64,000 bases of DNA from contig JAWPGT010000001.1 of the NCBI GenBank assembly GCA_034638255.1, positions 1,612,001 to 1,676,000 on the forward strand. Direction: 5' to 3'. The translations under genes were made by a program, and so were the position numbers. This DNA is from Coprinus comatus. Lineage: Eukaryota; Basidiomycota; Agaricomycetes; Agaricales; Agaricaceae. The stretch's first letter is position 1; every line of letters starts with the position of its first letter. A model generated the notes under the pieces. That model searched no databases. It was not told where the DNA came from and was given only the letters and a program-made list of their open reading frames with translations. Of the stretch, positions 47,885 to 64,000 are shown piece after piece.

Positions 47885-48258
47885 AATTGTCCTATATCTC
47901 CAGATTTCTGTTCTAACTAGTTACTGTATAGTAGTAATACCCATTTTTCTTTTGGCTCTGCCTTTCGTTACTATAAGTGAAATAGACCTGCTATCTAACT
48001 ACTCGAGTAATGAAAAAAAAAAATGATAGTCCAGAACATGTAATGTTTGAATGTGGTTGGTAAATTATACCACGCACTTCCAGTGGAAGCTCTTGAGCAG
48101 AAAAAAAAGGAATGTTATGGTGTGAGAGCCTAATGTACATGAATATTCCATAAAAGGGGGTATATGGGCAAATAAATTAATCCTCATACAAGAATGAAAA
48201 CGGAGCAGATAATCAAGCTCCTCAAGAGAAAAAAAAAAAAAGAACCCCAAAGGAAGTT
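47885..48258. other. Convergent 3' flanks of copy B and the Sel1 gene
   Basis: The repeat arm ends at about 47939. Two A-runs (48013-48024 and 48230-48241) are present. No exon was recognised. Confidence 0.6.
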
Positions 48259-50442
48259 TCACATGAACTTTTCTTTGTAGATCCATGCCAGACCAACATC
48301 ACTTACGCCTTGAGCGACCTTTAAAAAAACACGCAATTAGAGTTGGCTTAACGATTTTCATTTGGTTATGAACTTACCGCCGCACGATACCACTTGGCCG
48401 CCTCTTTGCGATCCTTTTTGCATCCTTTTCCATTGGCGAGACAGAATGCAAGATCATTTTGTGCGTCTGGGTCTCCCATCTTTGCTGCTGTTAAATAATA
48501 ACTCTGCACCAAAGAAGCTAAGCACAAGTTTCGTGAATATATGCGGTTTAAAAACTCACCACAGCCATTTTCTGGTCCTTTGGTACTCCCCAACCATGAA
48601 AGAAACATTGTCCCACTTCATAGATAGCCAAAACAAGTTCATCCTACAATATCAAGGAACTTGAGCTCTTTAGTTGACAAGATTCAAATATATGCTACAT
48701 ACCTGAACAGGGCTTGTATCCGTATCCTTCCCATTTCTTGCACTCTCCAAATCCACAACAGCATGTTCAGCCGCATTTCTCAACCACTTAAATCCAACCT
48801 TTTCATTCTTCTCACAACCCCAACCATGTCTTAGAGTTAATCCCCACATCAGCATACCAACACCACATCCGCCATTCTCTTTAGCACTCTTCTCAAAACA
48901 TACAGCTGATTCCTTCAATCGATTGTTTTCGTGATGTTGAATACCTAATTGTAGAAAGTCTTGAGGTGTTTTTGGGTTGGTGAGATTTGGAACTTCGAAA
49001 AGATTTTTAGCAGGAGAATTCGATCCTGATGGGTTAAGTTTGTGGCTTTGGTCCCGACTATTTTTATTCGGAATTTGTGTCTTATTCCCCGTGCTTGATG
49101 GTATTTCCAATTGTCTGGAAGGCTGGGTCTGGGCCTGAGGTAGATGGTCTGAGAGGTTTGAAGGAGATTGTCGGGAGGGAGGTTGTGATGAAGTAGCAGA
49201 ATTCTTAGCTCCTTGTTTCGAAAATTCACCTCCCACGGGGGAAGAAGCAGCACTACCATAATTATAATACGAATAAGCTGAATACAGACTTGCTGGAGAA
49301 TCAGTTCTAGACGGTGGCTGTCGAAGTAATGACACAGTTTGAACAGGTGTTAGGTAAGGCTGTGAGTTTTGATAATTAGCTGGTGCGTTTGATGGTTGAG
49401 GAGAAGGTCCTCTCGAAAATGATAAATCCTGAGATTGTGGTGAAGGATTTTGATTCCTTGGGGGAGGTCCCGTATATGGGTTTGGCCCATTATTGTTGTC
49501 ATTACGTTCATGGAGCTGTAAGGATGTCATTCCGAGGGTACCTGCGTAAGGATTTGGTAATGTCTCTGTAGGGCCTGTTTGTTGTGTGGGAGCCTGCCGA
49601 CTGGGGGGAGCATTGGTCTTGGTTAGATATGGATTTACAGAGGGGGAGGGTGCTCTTTGGGAAAGTAGCATATTCGGTTGTTGTCTTTGTTGGCTCTGGC
49701 TTTGTGATTGTGGTCGTTGGAAAGATGAAGGAGCACGGTTAACATTGCGTTCCAGGACCTTTCGCTTTTGTTCATCAGAAGTTGGTGGCAGTGGGGGAGC
49801 TGTCATGTGTTGTGAGGATATTGAAGGGGATAGTTGCCGAACAGGTCGAGAGAAATTTGATGTAATAGGCCGTACTATCGGGGCTCTCCCTGCATTCCGT
49901 TTACCATTATTGGTGTCCGGGGATGATATAACCAGAGTTGGAACAGATGATTGTGTCAATTGCTGCGGTTGGATGACAGGTTTATCAAAGGGAGGGTCAG
50001 AGAGAACCGCGTTATCCGGATTGTATTGCTGGACATTAGTGCTTGAGACTGTCTGCCACGAATCACGAAGAGCGGGTTGGGTTTGAGAATAAAAACTATC
50101 ATCGCCAGGATAACGGTATACACTTGTATTGGTGAAAGAGCCGTTAACGGAGGCGGTTGCGGTTGAGTCTCGAGTAAACCGACTGTGGAGAAGTGGCGAG
50201 TTTGGCGGTAGAGGATGTTGGAAGTGCGAAGGACGTGGAGGGGTGCCCCCGAATGCATAACCCCCGTATGGGTCTTCGTCTTCATCGTCTGGTGCACTTG
50301 AATCGTAGGAATAAGCGTCGATGACAGAAAATGGGTACTGCTGCGACTGAGTGGCATTGCTACGCTTGGCAGACGTCCTGCGGACAAGGGTGTCCAATGG
50401 GGACGAGTGCTGGAGCTTAACGGAGGGCTCAATGGAGGCCAT
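48259..50442 (-). CDS. Sel1-repeat protein of the Dsf2/Nif1 (Skt5-related) group
   Basis: The first two thirds, from ATG 50442, are disordered and rich in Ser, Pro, Gln and Asn, with short repeats of SQ and PS (about residues 100-430). The C-terminal third contains Sel1-like repeats: DFLQLGIQHHENNRLKESAV, MLMWGLTLRHGWGCEKNEKV, then across introns DELVLAIYEVGQCFFHGWG, MAVSYYLTAAKMGDPDAQND and KWYRAAVAQGVSDVGLAWIY. The end KEKFM* (stop 48259-48261) resembles fungal Dsf2/Nif1 and Skt5/Chs4 relatives, which regulate morphogenesis, cell cycle entry or chitin synthase. The RHGWGC motif favours the Dsf2/Nif1 group. No CAAX prenylation box is present, unlike yeast Skt5. It lies 103 bp downstream of PRP16 on the same strand. 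Confidence 0.82.
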
Positions 50443-50545
50443 GGTGGACGAAACAATCAGAGTGGAAGCATAAGTACTTGGCCCATTCTATAAAACATGT
50501 TACATAACAACCATTGCATCATCATCTACAATGTACTATATTACT

Positions 50546-55464
<4,919 letters not shown>

Positions 55465-55588
55465 GAATGCGGTAAGGTATAAGGCATAAGTGTACTCTGC
55501 ACTGCTAATTCTCATTGCTGACTAAGCATTTATATTTGGCACAGCATATCTGTTACACTCATCTAATCATTACCCAGTCCTTACCCCA
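55465..55588. promoter_or_regulatory. 124-bp divergent promoter between PRP16 and CUL4
   Basis: The start codons face apart across 124 bp. No TATA box stands out. If the upstream in-frame ATG at 55515 were used for PRP16, only 73 bp would remain. Confidence 0.45.
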
Positions 55589-58561
55589 ATGTCCCTGTTC
55601 ACACTGCTCTCACTACCCCGCACATCCTCAGGACTGACTGAGTTCAAGCAGTCAGATAATATTGCAGATGGTCTTAATTATACTGGGTCGGCATTTCCTC
55701 GAAAAGTACCTCGATTGAACACCGACTCTGATTCTGCCTCCGCTTCCAGGTCAAATAAATCAGGTCCAAAGATCATCTCTCTTCGTGGTGGAAACATCCG
55801 TACGTAGAATCTATCCTCTAGAGATAGTACTCTGACTTCTATCAGGTGAGAAAGAGGTCAAGGCAGATAAACAGCTTGCCCTTCTCAGACACAGTATTCG
55901 AGTTATCCTCAACCCAAAGGAAGAGGAAGTCCTTCCAGCAACGAACCAGACATTGTATGATACATGCAGAATTGCCGTAAGTCTTGCCGGAAAGGGGGAT
56001 GGCGTGTACGAGATGGCCAAGATGGAACTCGAGAAGTGCGTTGGAGTGCTCACAGGGACTTGTCGTATACGACCTGCAAATGGTGACATGGTCGAATGGT
56101 TAACGTCGTTCGTGAGCACCTGCAAGTGGTTCGAGACTCGAGTCGTAAGCTATTCTCGAGTGAATACTATAACCAAGCTCTTATCTACTACCATGAATCC
56201 AGAACCTGCTGGTGTCTCTTCTAACATATTTGGATCAGGAATATATTGTCCAGCACAAGAATTTAAAGCCTCTTCGTACGATGGCCTATAGTGTACTTCA
56301 GGAGAGATTGCTATGTGACCCACTGATTTCAGAGAGCCTGGAAATGGGCGTCGAGCAATGGCTTAAAACTGAGCGAGACACCAGGTATGATCAATTTTGA
56401 TTTATCAACATCTGCACAAGCACATTAAAATTATCTATTATCCAGAACTCCGCATAAACGTTCCCAGATTCCGCTTCTCGTTGGGCATCTTGTCACTCAT
56501 GGTCGATACACGTTCTTTGAGAAACACTACGTCAAAGTCACACGAGATTATTACACCGCAGAATCTGGACGCCTCTATGAAGAATACCAGAAGGACCCAC
56601 CAACATTCTTTGCCCACGTTCAAACCAGGATCCAAGAAGAAGAAGAGAGAAGTAAAGAGGTATTACCAGTTGGTAGTTGGGGCTTGGTAAGAGAAGTCAC
56701 TGAACACGCATTATGGGCCGGAAGATTGCAGTGGTTGGCAGACGAAAGTATGTTCATCCCATTTTTTTCGTTGTGGACTTATACTCAAAGTGAATAGCTG
56801 TGGGTCCATATATGATGGCTAAAGAATTCCCGTCCTTGGGAGCGATGTACACGCTTTTTGGTCGTGTTGACGGACAAAAGGTTCTCTGTTCCGCATTCAG
56901 AAAGTTTATTGGGGTATGTGCATATCCGTGTGTTGAAGTATACCAATGGGCTAACGAAATATATATATTAGACTAGTGTGGAAAGTATAGTTAAAGACAC
57001 CGCACAAGACGAGACAATGGTTGAACGCTTACTTGAACTCAAGAACATCGCAAACGAAACCCTCCAAACTGCTTTCCTGGCCGATTCTACCGCAACTCCC
57101 AAACCATCCTCAAATGCCCCCAGTTCCACATCCAGTACTCATAAACAACCAGACCAAGCATTCGTTTATGCACTTGGGGATGCTTACACCGTAGGCTTTA
57201 AACAACGTAGAAACAAACCAGCTGAGATGATTGCTAAATATCTTGACCGCGCTATGCGTAGAGGTCAAGGAAGTAGCACAGATGCAGAATTTGAGAAATT
57301 ATTGCATGATGCGCTTGGGCTTTACCGTTATTCAGACGATAAGGATGTATTCAGAAATTTCTATCATAGGGGCTTAGCAAAGAGGTTATTGTTAGGGAAG
57401 AGTGCCAGTGATGACTTCGAGGCCAGTATGTTGAAGAATCTGAAAGAAAGTGGGTGTGTTTTCAACCCGTCGTATAACTTCTGCTGACGCATATATGTGC
57501 GCAATGTAGAATACGACCCCGAGTTTGGTATGGGTGAAGATATGTTTAAGGATCTCGCTCTGTCAAGGGAAAGTATGAGGGACTACCATTCCAAGCTTGA
57601 TCCTGGAGATCCTGGACACAAGTTGAATGCTATGGTCTTGCAAAGGAGTGCTTGGCCGTTCAGTAAAAACGAGCAAACCGTCGATCTACCACCCAACGTA
57701 TGTTGTATGTCTTCTTATAACGTTTAATTCTCGCTTACAATCTCATTTTGCCTTTAAATCAAAGATGCAAGAACAGTTGACAAAGTTTTCGCTCTATTAT
57801 AAGCACAAGCATTCAGGACATGCACTTAACTGGGATCATGCCTTAGGAACTGCAACACTTAAAGCGAGATTCAGCAAAGGTGTCAAAGAATTGTCGGTCA
57901 GCTTATACCAAGCCATCATCCTACTCCTCTTCAACGACTCTGAGCAAATTCCGTTTTCGGATATCAAAGAACAAACTCAACTCGGTGAGTCTCTGCTCTG
58001 CATATATCTTCCATTCGGATTGGACGATAATCAAATTACTGACCGGGCCCAACTTATATTTCTGGGATGTAGACGATGCGGAGTTGAGAAGGACTTTACA
58101 AAGTTTAGCTTGTGGGAAGAAGAAAGTATTAAAGAAGATTCCAGCTGGGAGAGATGTAAACGACGGAGATGTGTTTAGGTTTAATGATGACTTTGAGGAT
58201 CCTAGAGCGAAGATTCACATCAATTCAATCCAAGCCAAAGTTTCAGTGCGTTTCCTCATTGACATGCTTCTCTCCGTTCTATACCCATGACATCTCACCT
58301 TTGTAGCCGGAAGAATCAAAAAGAACAAACGACGCAGTTGAAGGAGACAGAAAGCATTATCTTGACGCCGCAATAGTGAGGATAATGAAAGCTAACAAGA
58401 ATATGCATTACGAGAAATTGAAAACAGCAACGATCGATGCGGTTAAAAATCATTTTGTACCTCAAGTGGACGTAATCAAGCAGCGAATTGGGTCGTTGGT
58501 CGAGAGTGAATATTTGAAGCGGGATGAGACGGATAAAAACATGTTCAGTTATGTTGCTTAA
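55589..58561 (+). CDS. CUL4: Cullin 4 (scaffold of CRL4 ubiquitin ligases)
   Basis: CUL4 joins the DDB1-type adaptor to the RING protein Rbx1. The first exon (MSLFTLLSLPRTSSGLTEF, then KIISLRGGNIR) is short and disordered. Middle exons carry cullin repeats (LLCDPLISESLEMGVEQWLK, MESIVKDTAQDETMVERLLE). The cullin homology domain follows: KNADEFEKLL-like and YRYSDDKDVFRNFYHRGLAK, LLLGKSASDDFEASMLKNL, KHSGHALNWDHALGTATLKA and RRTLQSLACGKKKVLKKIP, the latter typical of Cul4. The neddylation lysine lies in IVRIMKANKNMHY, and the C-terminal winged helix ends SLVESEYLKRDETDKNMFSY. About nine introns give an estimated 810 residues, normal for the family. The gene diverges from PRP16. No break was seen. 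Confidence 0.93.
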
Positions 58562-60802
58562 GGAGTATGTATATGTATGCTGTAGGCATACTAGGGTATA
58601 TACCGTATCCGTATTAATCACCTGGTACTTACTGGTTCCTAACTGGTTATTGGATCTTGAACATTGAATGCCGGCAGTACTATGTTGCATTTTTCCTATG
58701 AGACAGGGCTGATTCAAAGGAGCTGACAGCGTTATAAAGTGTTATACACAGGTACAGTAGAATTTGAGCAGCACATTGCTTTATTTCAAATTCCTACTAA
58801 ACGCGGATTCCTCATTGGTCCGGAAATAAGCGCGTAAACGTTGAATGCATACTTGCGATCATCGTAGAAGATCGTACAGGAAATCCATTTGTGGCTCTAC
58901 AAATACCTTCAGGGTCTCTCAAAAAGGAGTTAGGTAAACATTCTTAAAAGAGGAAGGGGGTTGAAGGGGGGTTCTTCGAACGTATGCTTCGGGAGCACAC
59001 ACTACCCACCAATCGTATGGGATCATTATCGCTTAAACGTCACCTGTCACCGACAGTAGCGCGCCACGCGAGCCCCATCAAAACAATGTGTGTCGACATG
59101 GATTGGCCAATTTTTGGTTTATATACTTTACTTCTAGCTAAAATACTTTTGCCGCAATTAGATCCGACGGTTCATATTATGCGAGAGACCGAGCACTTGA
59201 GCATTGAGTACTTAAATTCTGTCTATACAATAACAAACCTTTTTTTTTCGAGTGTCTCCAGAAGAAGTTAAAGCTTGTAACAACCTGTTATAGTACTGTT
59301 ATACATAGCTAATTTTGTTTTCACAAGCTTTCCCAAGCCAAGTGTATTTATTTTTATTTACACAAACCCATCTGCTTTAAATCATACAACTTGGATCTGT
59401 ATAGTGACAGAACGCCTGGGAAACCACATCAATTATCACCTGGTATGGTACCAACATATGTATACATATGACAGATAAGGCCCGTCTTTACCGCCGGATC
59501 CCATTGGCATAAAAATACTTAGGTCCACTTTTACTTTTCTCAGGCGCCTCAACATCAGGACAAACAACAAACTTGACAAGCCCTTACAGATCAGAACACA
59601 TAAACCCGTCTCCGCAATTAAATCATCATTCATCATGATGGGAAGGAATATCAGGGAATATCTCTGGAATAAGTATGCGATTTCGGATGTGGCAAACACG
59701 TTTATGTGCTTTCCAGATGTTTATCGCGAAGACTGACCCTTTACGTTTTGAATAGAGCCAGGGGGTGGCGACTTTGAGGCATAAGTGGGGCCACCTCGGA
59801 TTCTGATTCTCGATTAAAGTGCTGGCAATTGTGTCCGAGACCGTCACACTTCAAAGAGAACATTTCACCGATATTTTGGCGGACCCGTGGGTAAGACTAT
59901 GAAGTGTTTAGTATCTATTGCATTAGAAGTCCAGGATATAATTACAGACATGTTCCAGAGTGTAATAAAGCTTCACACACTAATACATGCTTGAGCTCTT
60001 CCATCACATGCCTCACATATTTCCTACTCTTGGTTCTCGTTAATGAGTGGTTTTCGGGTTTAGTAGACCAAGTTGGGTCCAATGCAGTTGAATGAAACAC
60101 TGGAAGCTAAGATGATAAGTCCCTTGGTACTGAGAAAAGAAGGTCTTCATGAGAGTACGCCACAAACCAGGTTCCATGCGTTCAATAGAAGGTCCTCGGA
60201 GCGCTCTTCATCATCTTTGCAATATATCAGTAATGGCCAAGAACACAGACATATCTTACAGCATAACTAAATTTATCTACAAAACATACTGAAAATAGTT
60301 GTTGAGTGACATCATGTGTGTGACTGAGTTGAAGCTGTCGATTTCAACGGGCATACGGTATCCATGGAATAGGTCTGTTGAATGTTGGTTGAATGCTGAT
60401 TGAATGTTGCTGCAATGGTTGGACTGAGTGAACAAAAATATACATCACCATCAACGCATGGAACAGATACGCCGCTTCCAAGAGTTCTACATCAATCACA
60501 AATTTGTTAATCATCGAGTGATAGCTCCGTAGCCAAAGCAAGATAACTCGGCGAGGGTAGCATCCGCCCTTGACTCAAGTGTTCTTTGTTTAACTCACTA
60601 TCTCACCTCACACTCGGACTCCTACACGAGTGTCACGGACAAGGAATTATCAAAGGCACTCACCGGCAAGTACCACGAGGAACTTGGCCGAAATAAATCA
60701 AATTATAGATACGGTTGGAGGCAAATACCGTAGTCTTTGTCACAATACTATGCATTAAGAATCTGAAAATACCTGACTGGCATGTATATGGGTAAATGAT
60801 TT
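58562..60802. other. 2.2-kb stretch without a recognised gene
   Basis: It lies between the convergent 3' ends of CUL4 and the mL38 gene, far longer than other convergent gaps here. Open stretches of 60-95 codons on both strands have no motif. TTGAATG units recur at 60371-60406 (GTTGAATG, GTTGAATG, ATTGAATG). A lineage-specific gene or a non-coding RNA is possible but not supported. Confidence 0.5.
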
Positions 60803-62445
60803 TCAACTGATATATCTCTTGGTCTGTTTGAGAGCTGCATATGGGTCCGGCTTCTTGGGACGCCCATAACGAGGCTCCGATACCTCTGCATAAAATGTAA
60901 GTATCGTATAAGAGGAAAAGATAGCTGGGTAACGTACTAAGAATATCTTTATAAAGGGTAGAAACATGCTCATCCCACACCTCTCGCCACATATGCGCAC
61001 CTCCACCTTGCCGCATATCAAAGCCCCATTCGCGCATGAAACTCCGTAGGTCAAATCCTGTGCGTTGTTTGTCTGATACGGTGGGAATATTCAGTTTAAC
61101 GGACGTGGGCTCCTCGGGTTTGGCTCGAGCTTCAATGTTCAGCGAATACTTGGAAGCGCCTACAGGAGGCTGCTGCAAAAGCAGAAGTACATAGCGATGA
61201 TAATTAGTTCCTTGCTGGGGATGAGGAGGTATGTATTTTGTGTGATTGTTTATGTTGAGAATACGGGAAGTGTGATTGGCCGAGAGAGGAATATTAGGTC
61301 TGGGCAACGATCAGATCAGTGGTATATTTTTGTTAATCAAACTTACTGCATCCAATGCAAGTATGTGGTATATGCGGCATTCCTCTCGTCGGGGACATCT
61401 GAATTTAGATTGGTCAGATCATTCTCCGTATCCAAATTTAGCTAAAACTCACCAGGATCAAGTAAAACGAGAGTATACAGACGAGTGTCTGTATGGAAGA
61501 CATTGGCATATATCTTGGGTGGGTCAAAGGTCTAGACATTATATAAACTATAAATATCATCCATTTAGTTGAGCCTTATTCAGAACACACCTGACGGGGA
61601 AGCAAGAATGCTCCCGGTTCAACATTTTGGTATGATTTCTGTGGGACCATGCCAAGTGTATTGGCGGTAATGCGTACGTCTATAGATGGGTGCATTTCGG
61701 ACAACAAATCTGGGACAACGTTCATTTGATAAATACGTTCCATCTATACAAGTTGGTAAATAAGAAATTGCAGTGGTTAACAAGCTACATACCAATAAAT
61801 CAAGGTCCCCATCCTTTCTCCACCTCTGTTCTAATAGATGACGGTCTACGGCCTTGTTCATGTCCGCTAAGAATAATAATAAAATTAGCAAATAAGAGTA
61901 TATCCAAATTAAACTAGCATACGCATTGCATTAGCGACCTTCCAGCGAACCTCAGGCAGGTTTATCTCGGCTTGTACCTCCAAGATCCTCAACTTCTTCC
62001 TCATAGCTTCCAATTCATCGTCTAGCTTGAACACACGTTCCGACGCTTCTTCTCCTGTAGCTTTGGTGGCTTCGGCCCTTTGTTCCTCCGTCGCATTAAT
62101 TTTGGTGCGTAATAATTCAGCCTCTGAATTGATTTGAATGCTGTCAGCCTTTAATAGCTCTACTGCTAGATCATATGCAGGAACAACGCCATGGGCGATA
62201 GGGTTACACCATGTCCTAGGGGAAGCGACCGAGATGGGTGCACGTTTTGGAAGACGTTTCCTACGACGACCATTGGTAACCTGACTATTGGCTGAGTCAA
62301 CACCCGGTGGAGGAATACTGGTAGTTGAAGTAGAGCCTGTTGTCCCTTGAACAGCCGCACTCATCATCCTTGTTGTTCCGACATAGTTGCCAGTCAGGCC
62401 TACAGATAGGGTTTTGCCTAAACCGAACAGAGTTCTTGAGTACAT
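60803..62445 (-). CDS. MRPL35: Mitochondrial large-subunit ribosomal protein mL38 (PEBP fold)
   Basis: mL38 (yeast MrpL35) is a mitoribosomal protein built on a phosphatidylethanolamine-binding-protein fold. ATG 62445 gives MYSRTLFGLGKTLSVGLTG, a mitochondrial-type leader, then a basic stretch (GRRRKRLPKRAP). A coiled-coil follows (LRTKINATEEQRAEATK, LDDELEAMRKKLRILEVQAE). Later exons have DRHLLEQRWRKDGDLDLL, then the PEBP core: PGAFLLPRQ-like and TFDPPKIYANVFHTDTRLYT, VLLDPDVPDERNAAYTTYLH, and YIPPHPQQGTNYHRYVLLLL. A C-terminal extension holds RSFMREWGFDMRQGGGAHMW and the end EPRYGRPKKPDPYAALKQTK. About seven introns; size (about 400 residues) fits fungal mL38. Confidence 0.85.
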
Positions 62446-64000
62446 CTCGAGACCGCGCAGAGTTGACCGGGTAGGAAGAAGGCGAAGGCGAAAATAACAG
62501 AACCGGTCACCACTGCGGTAACGGCGCGTCGGCCTTCAAGAAAATATTCCGCAAGTGTCTGTCGCGTTGATTGGCATTGTTTGCCAGCAGCCTTGAAGGC
62601 ATCGCCACCATGACATATGGTGGGGGATATACTTGTCTGCACTCTCAAACAATAGATACTTTGTTTTCCGACTGTCAATACTCCGATGATTTTTTCCGAC
62701 GTTGGTTGTATACTGACCTGTTCAATTTATTGCCACATTAATACACAATCGGCTATAGAACTATCCAAAACTAACTCGCGTGACCTCTACCATCTCAACT
62801 CGATTTTGTTTTCTGTTGATCAAAGACATCTGCCACACTTCCGTGACATCTCATCCGTGAGAGCTTAAATCCTTTGAAAACTACCACTCGGAAATACTCA
62901 ACCTCTTGATCCGTGTCATCATCGACAATTATCCGACCTTGTACTTCGTATGGTAACACGTTCGCAATAACATTGCCTGAATAATAAGTTTCACCTCCAG
63001 GACCTCGCAATCCTAGGTGTCACTTCATGGACTAATTGGAGTATAAAGATTCCGAGCAGGGCCCTAATAAAATCCGAATTTAAAATACTATCATGTGGTG
63101 TCGAGTGACGAGGCAAAGCAACACTACTATTGCATGGCATTTGTATACGAAAAAAATGTTCAGAAAGATACCGGTACGGGCCGTGCGGCTAGCCGTCTAC
63201 ATATACATTTAAACACCTTCTTCGGAACCGTTCCAAGTTGTACCGAGTTTTAAGACAAGTTGTGACAGGTCCTCTTCCAAGTTCCAACTTGTGCAGATTA
63301 TCGAGATCATAATCCCAATTTGCTCCAAAGACATGCCAATGATTCTGTCTTGCCAAAATTTCCGCCAACCCTCATTTTATGAGAAGCATATTGACGTTGA
63401 ACCCCCTTCGTACCACAACCCTCCCCATTGCCACAACATCCGATCCCCAACGCACATTTTACTAACCACAAACTTCGTAAACTGTTTATTATATTAGTAA
63501 ATGTACAGGGTGGCTCGTTACTGTTAGATCCATCGTGGAAATGGAACAAGGTTTAGACGTTTTCCCGTGTTTACACATTTTTACATGAACTCTTACATCA
63601 AAACTTTTAGACGTGAGTTGTTATTCCCAGGTCATTGATTGACAGCGTTACCCGTCGATTTTCACCTCACTTGACTTCCTTTCAAGCTTCACAGTGTTCA
63701 CTTAATCTTTGGGTGTTATGTCGTCCGCGGATACTTATTTGGGTCGTACAAACGAGTAAACATATTACAATCTGAGACAAAGCAACAAATCTTTACTGCT
63801 GATAGATATTCGTTCATCATTAACCAAACTTCAAAAAAAGTATATCCTCTGTTTAAAGGAACCATGAAATTGTCACCCAGATGGAAGTGCCCTAAAATAG
63901 ACTCAACCTCTTCAGATTCCGTTTATCCCGATCGCTCTCGTGTGCAGTAGTATGCCATCCAGGTACACCAGTGCACAGAGAAAAAAAACGGCTCCACCTC
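62446..64000. other. Right end without a recognised gene
   Basis: The first 100-200 bp should be the mL38 promoter. Two minus-strand open stretches (62418-62678 and 62795-63010) lack an ATG at the second and show no domain; they cannot be joined into a convincing gene. The rest is AT-rich. A gene continuing beyond the window cannot be excluded. Confidence 0.45.

Larger units (their letters stand above)
45303..47939. repeat. Right arm of the 2.6-kb inverted repeat
   Basis: It matches the reverse complement of 25433-28015. Small indels near the outer edge (45303-45345) separate it from unrelated sequence. Near-identical tracts: about 45457-45880 and 46375-47939. Diverged tract: about 45880-46375. 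Confidence 0.9.

Noticed and set aside
25433..47939. Inverted arms as terminal repeats of a giant mobile element
   Set aside because: The arms encode ordinary F-box genes, the interior holds housekeeping genes, and no integrase, tyrosine recombinase or target-site duplication was seen.
62795..63010. Minus-strand open stretch (GETYYSGNVIANV...) that looked protein-like
   Set aside because: No ATG start, no acceptable exon on either side, and no family recognised.

Overview
The window is nuclear DNA of a basidiomycete fungus, most likely of the mushroom class Agaricomycetes. Nearly every gene is cut by many short GT-AG introns of about 50-60 nt, promoters are often under 200 bp, convergent 3' ends almost touch, and there is a cluster of the F-box proteins that are expanded in Agaricales (N-terminus starting MYSFLPDELLSEIL). 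The class is an inference from gene structure and protein families; no marker gene fixes the genus. I found no rRNA, tRNA, transposase, reverse transcriptase or CRISPR array. Exon joins were worked out by hand from splice sites and family motifs, so terminal coordinates are firmer than internal ones.

Layout. 1-1335: no gene seen. 1336-4206 (-): membrane protein with five fasciclin domains; 4276-10118 (+): RAV1, the regulator of V-ATPase assembly. These two vacuole-related genes diverge from a 69-bp gap holding a CACGTG site. 10653-12440 (-): Rab GDI. 12661-14506 (-): polyQ protein with two Myb-like domains. 14675-16993 (+): methylmalonate-semialdehyde dehydrogenase. 17147-17915 (-): low-molecular-weight tyrosine phosphatase. 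18306-19410 (+): SH3BGR/thioredoxin-fold protein with a 14-nt microexon. 19548-20881 (-): seipin. 21306-21974 and 22166-22891 (+): two conserved-looking proteins of unknown function. 23055-25179 (+): LCCL-domain multi-pass membrane protein.

The 25.4-48 kb part is framed by a 2.6-kb inverted repeat. Each arm carries one copy of a double F-box gene (copy A, 25487-27889, minus; copy B, 45457-47884, plus), and a third, more diverged paralogue (copy C, 42544-45006) sits in tandem with B. Between the arms lie housekeeping genes: a Trp/Gly-rich putative zinc-finger protein, a WW-domain protein with an apparent frameshift, TRS85/TRAPPC8, an Mpv17/PMP22 protein and the mitochondrial carrier YHM2. Copies A and B are mosaics: near-identical ends, introns included, around a diverged middle, as expected from gene conversion between the arms.

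48259-50442 (-): Sel1-repeat protein (Dsf2/Nif1-like). 50546-55464 (-): splicing helicase PRP16. 55589-58561 (+): cullin CUL4, diverging from PRP16 across 124 bp. 58562-60802: no gene seen. 60803-62445 (-): mitochondrial ribosomal protein mL38 (PEBP fold). 62446-64000: no gene seen. The genes are mostly unrelated housekeeping functions. Two themes recur: vesicle and vacuole traffic (RAV1, GDI, TRS85, the fasciclin protein) and ubiquitin ligases (CUL4 and three F-box proteins, although F-box proteins normally serve CUL1 rather than CUL4). The strongest unusual signals are the inverted, conversion-patterned double F-box genes, the GW/WG-rich protein and the WW-gene frameshift.
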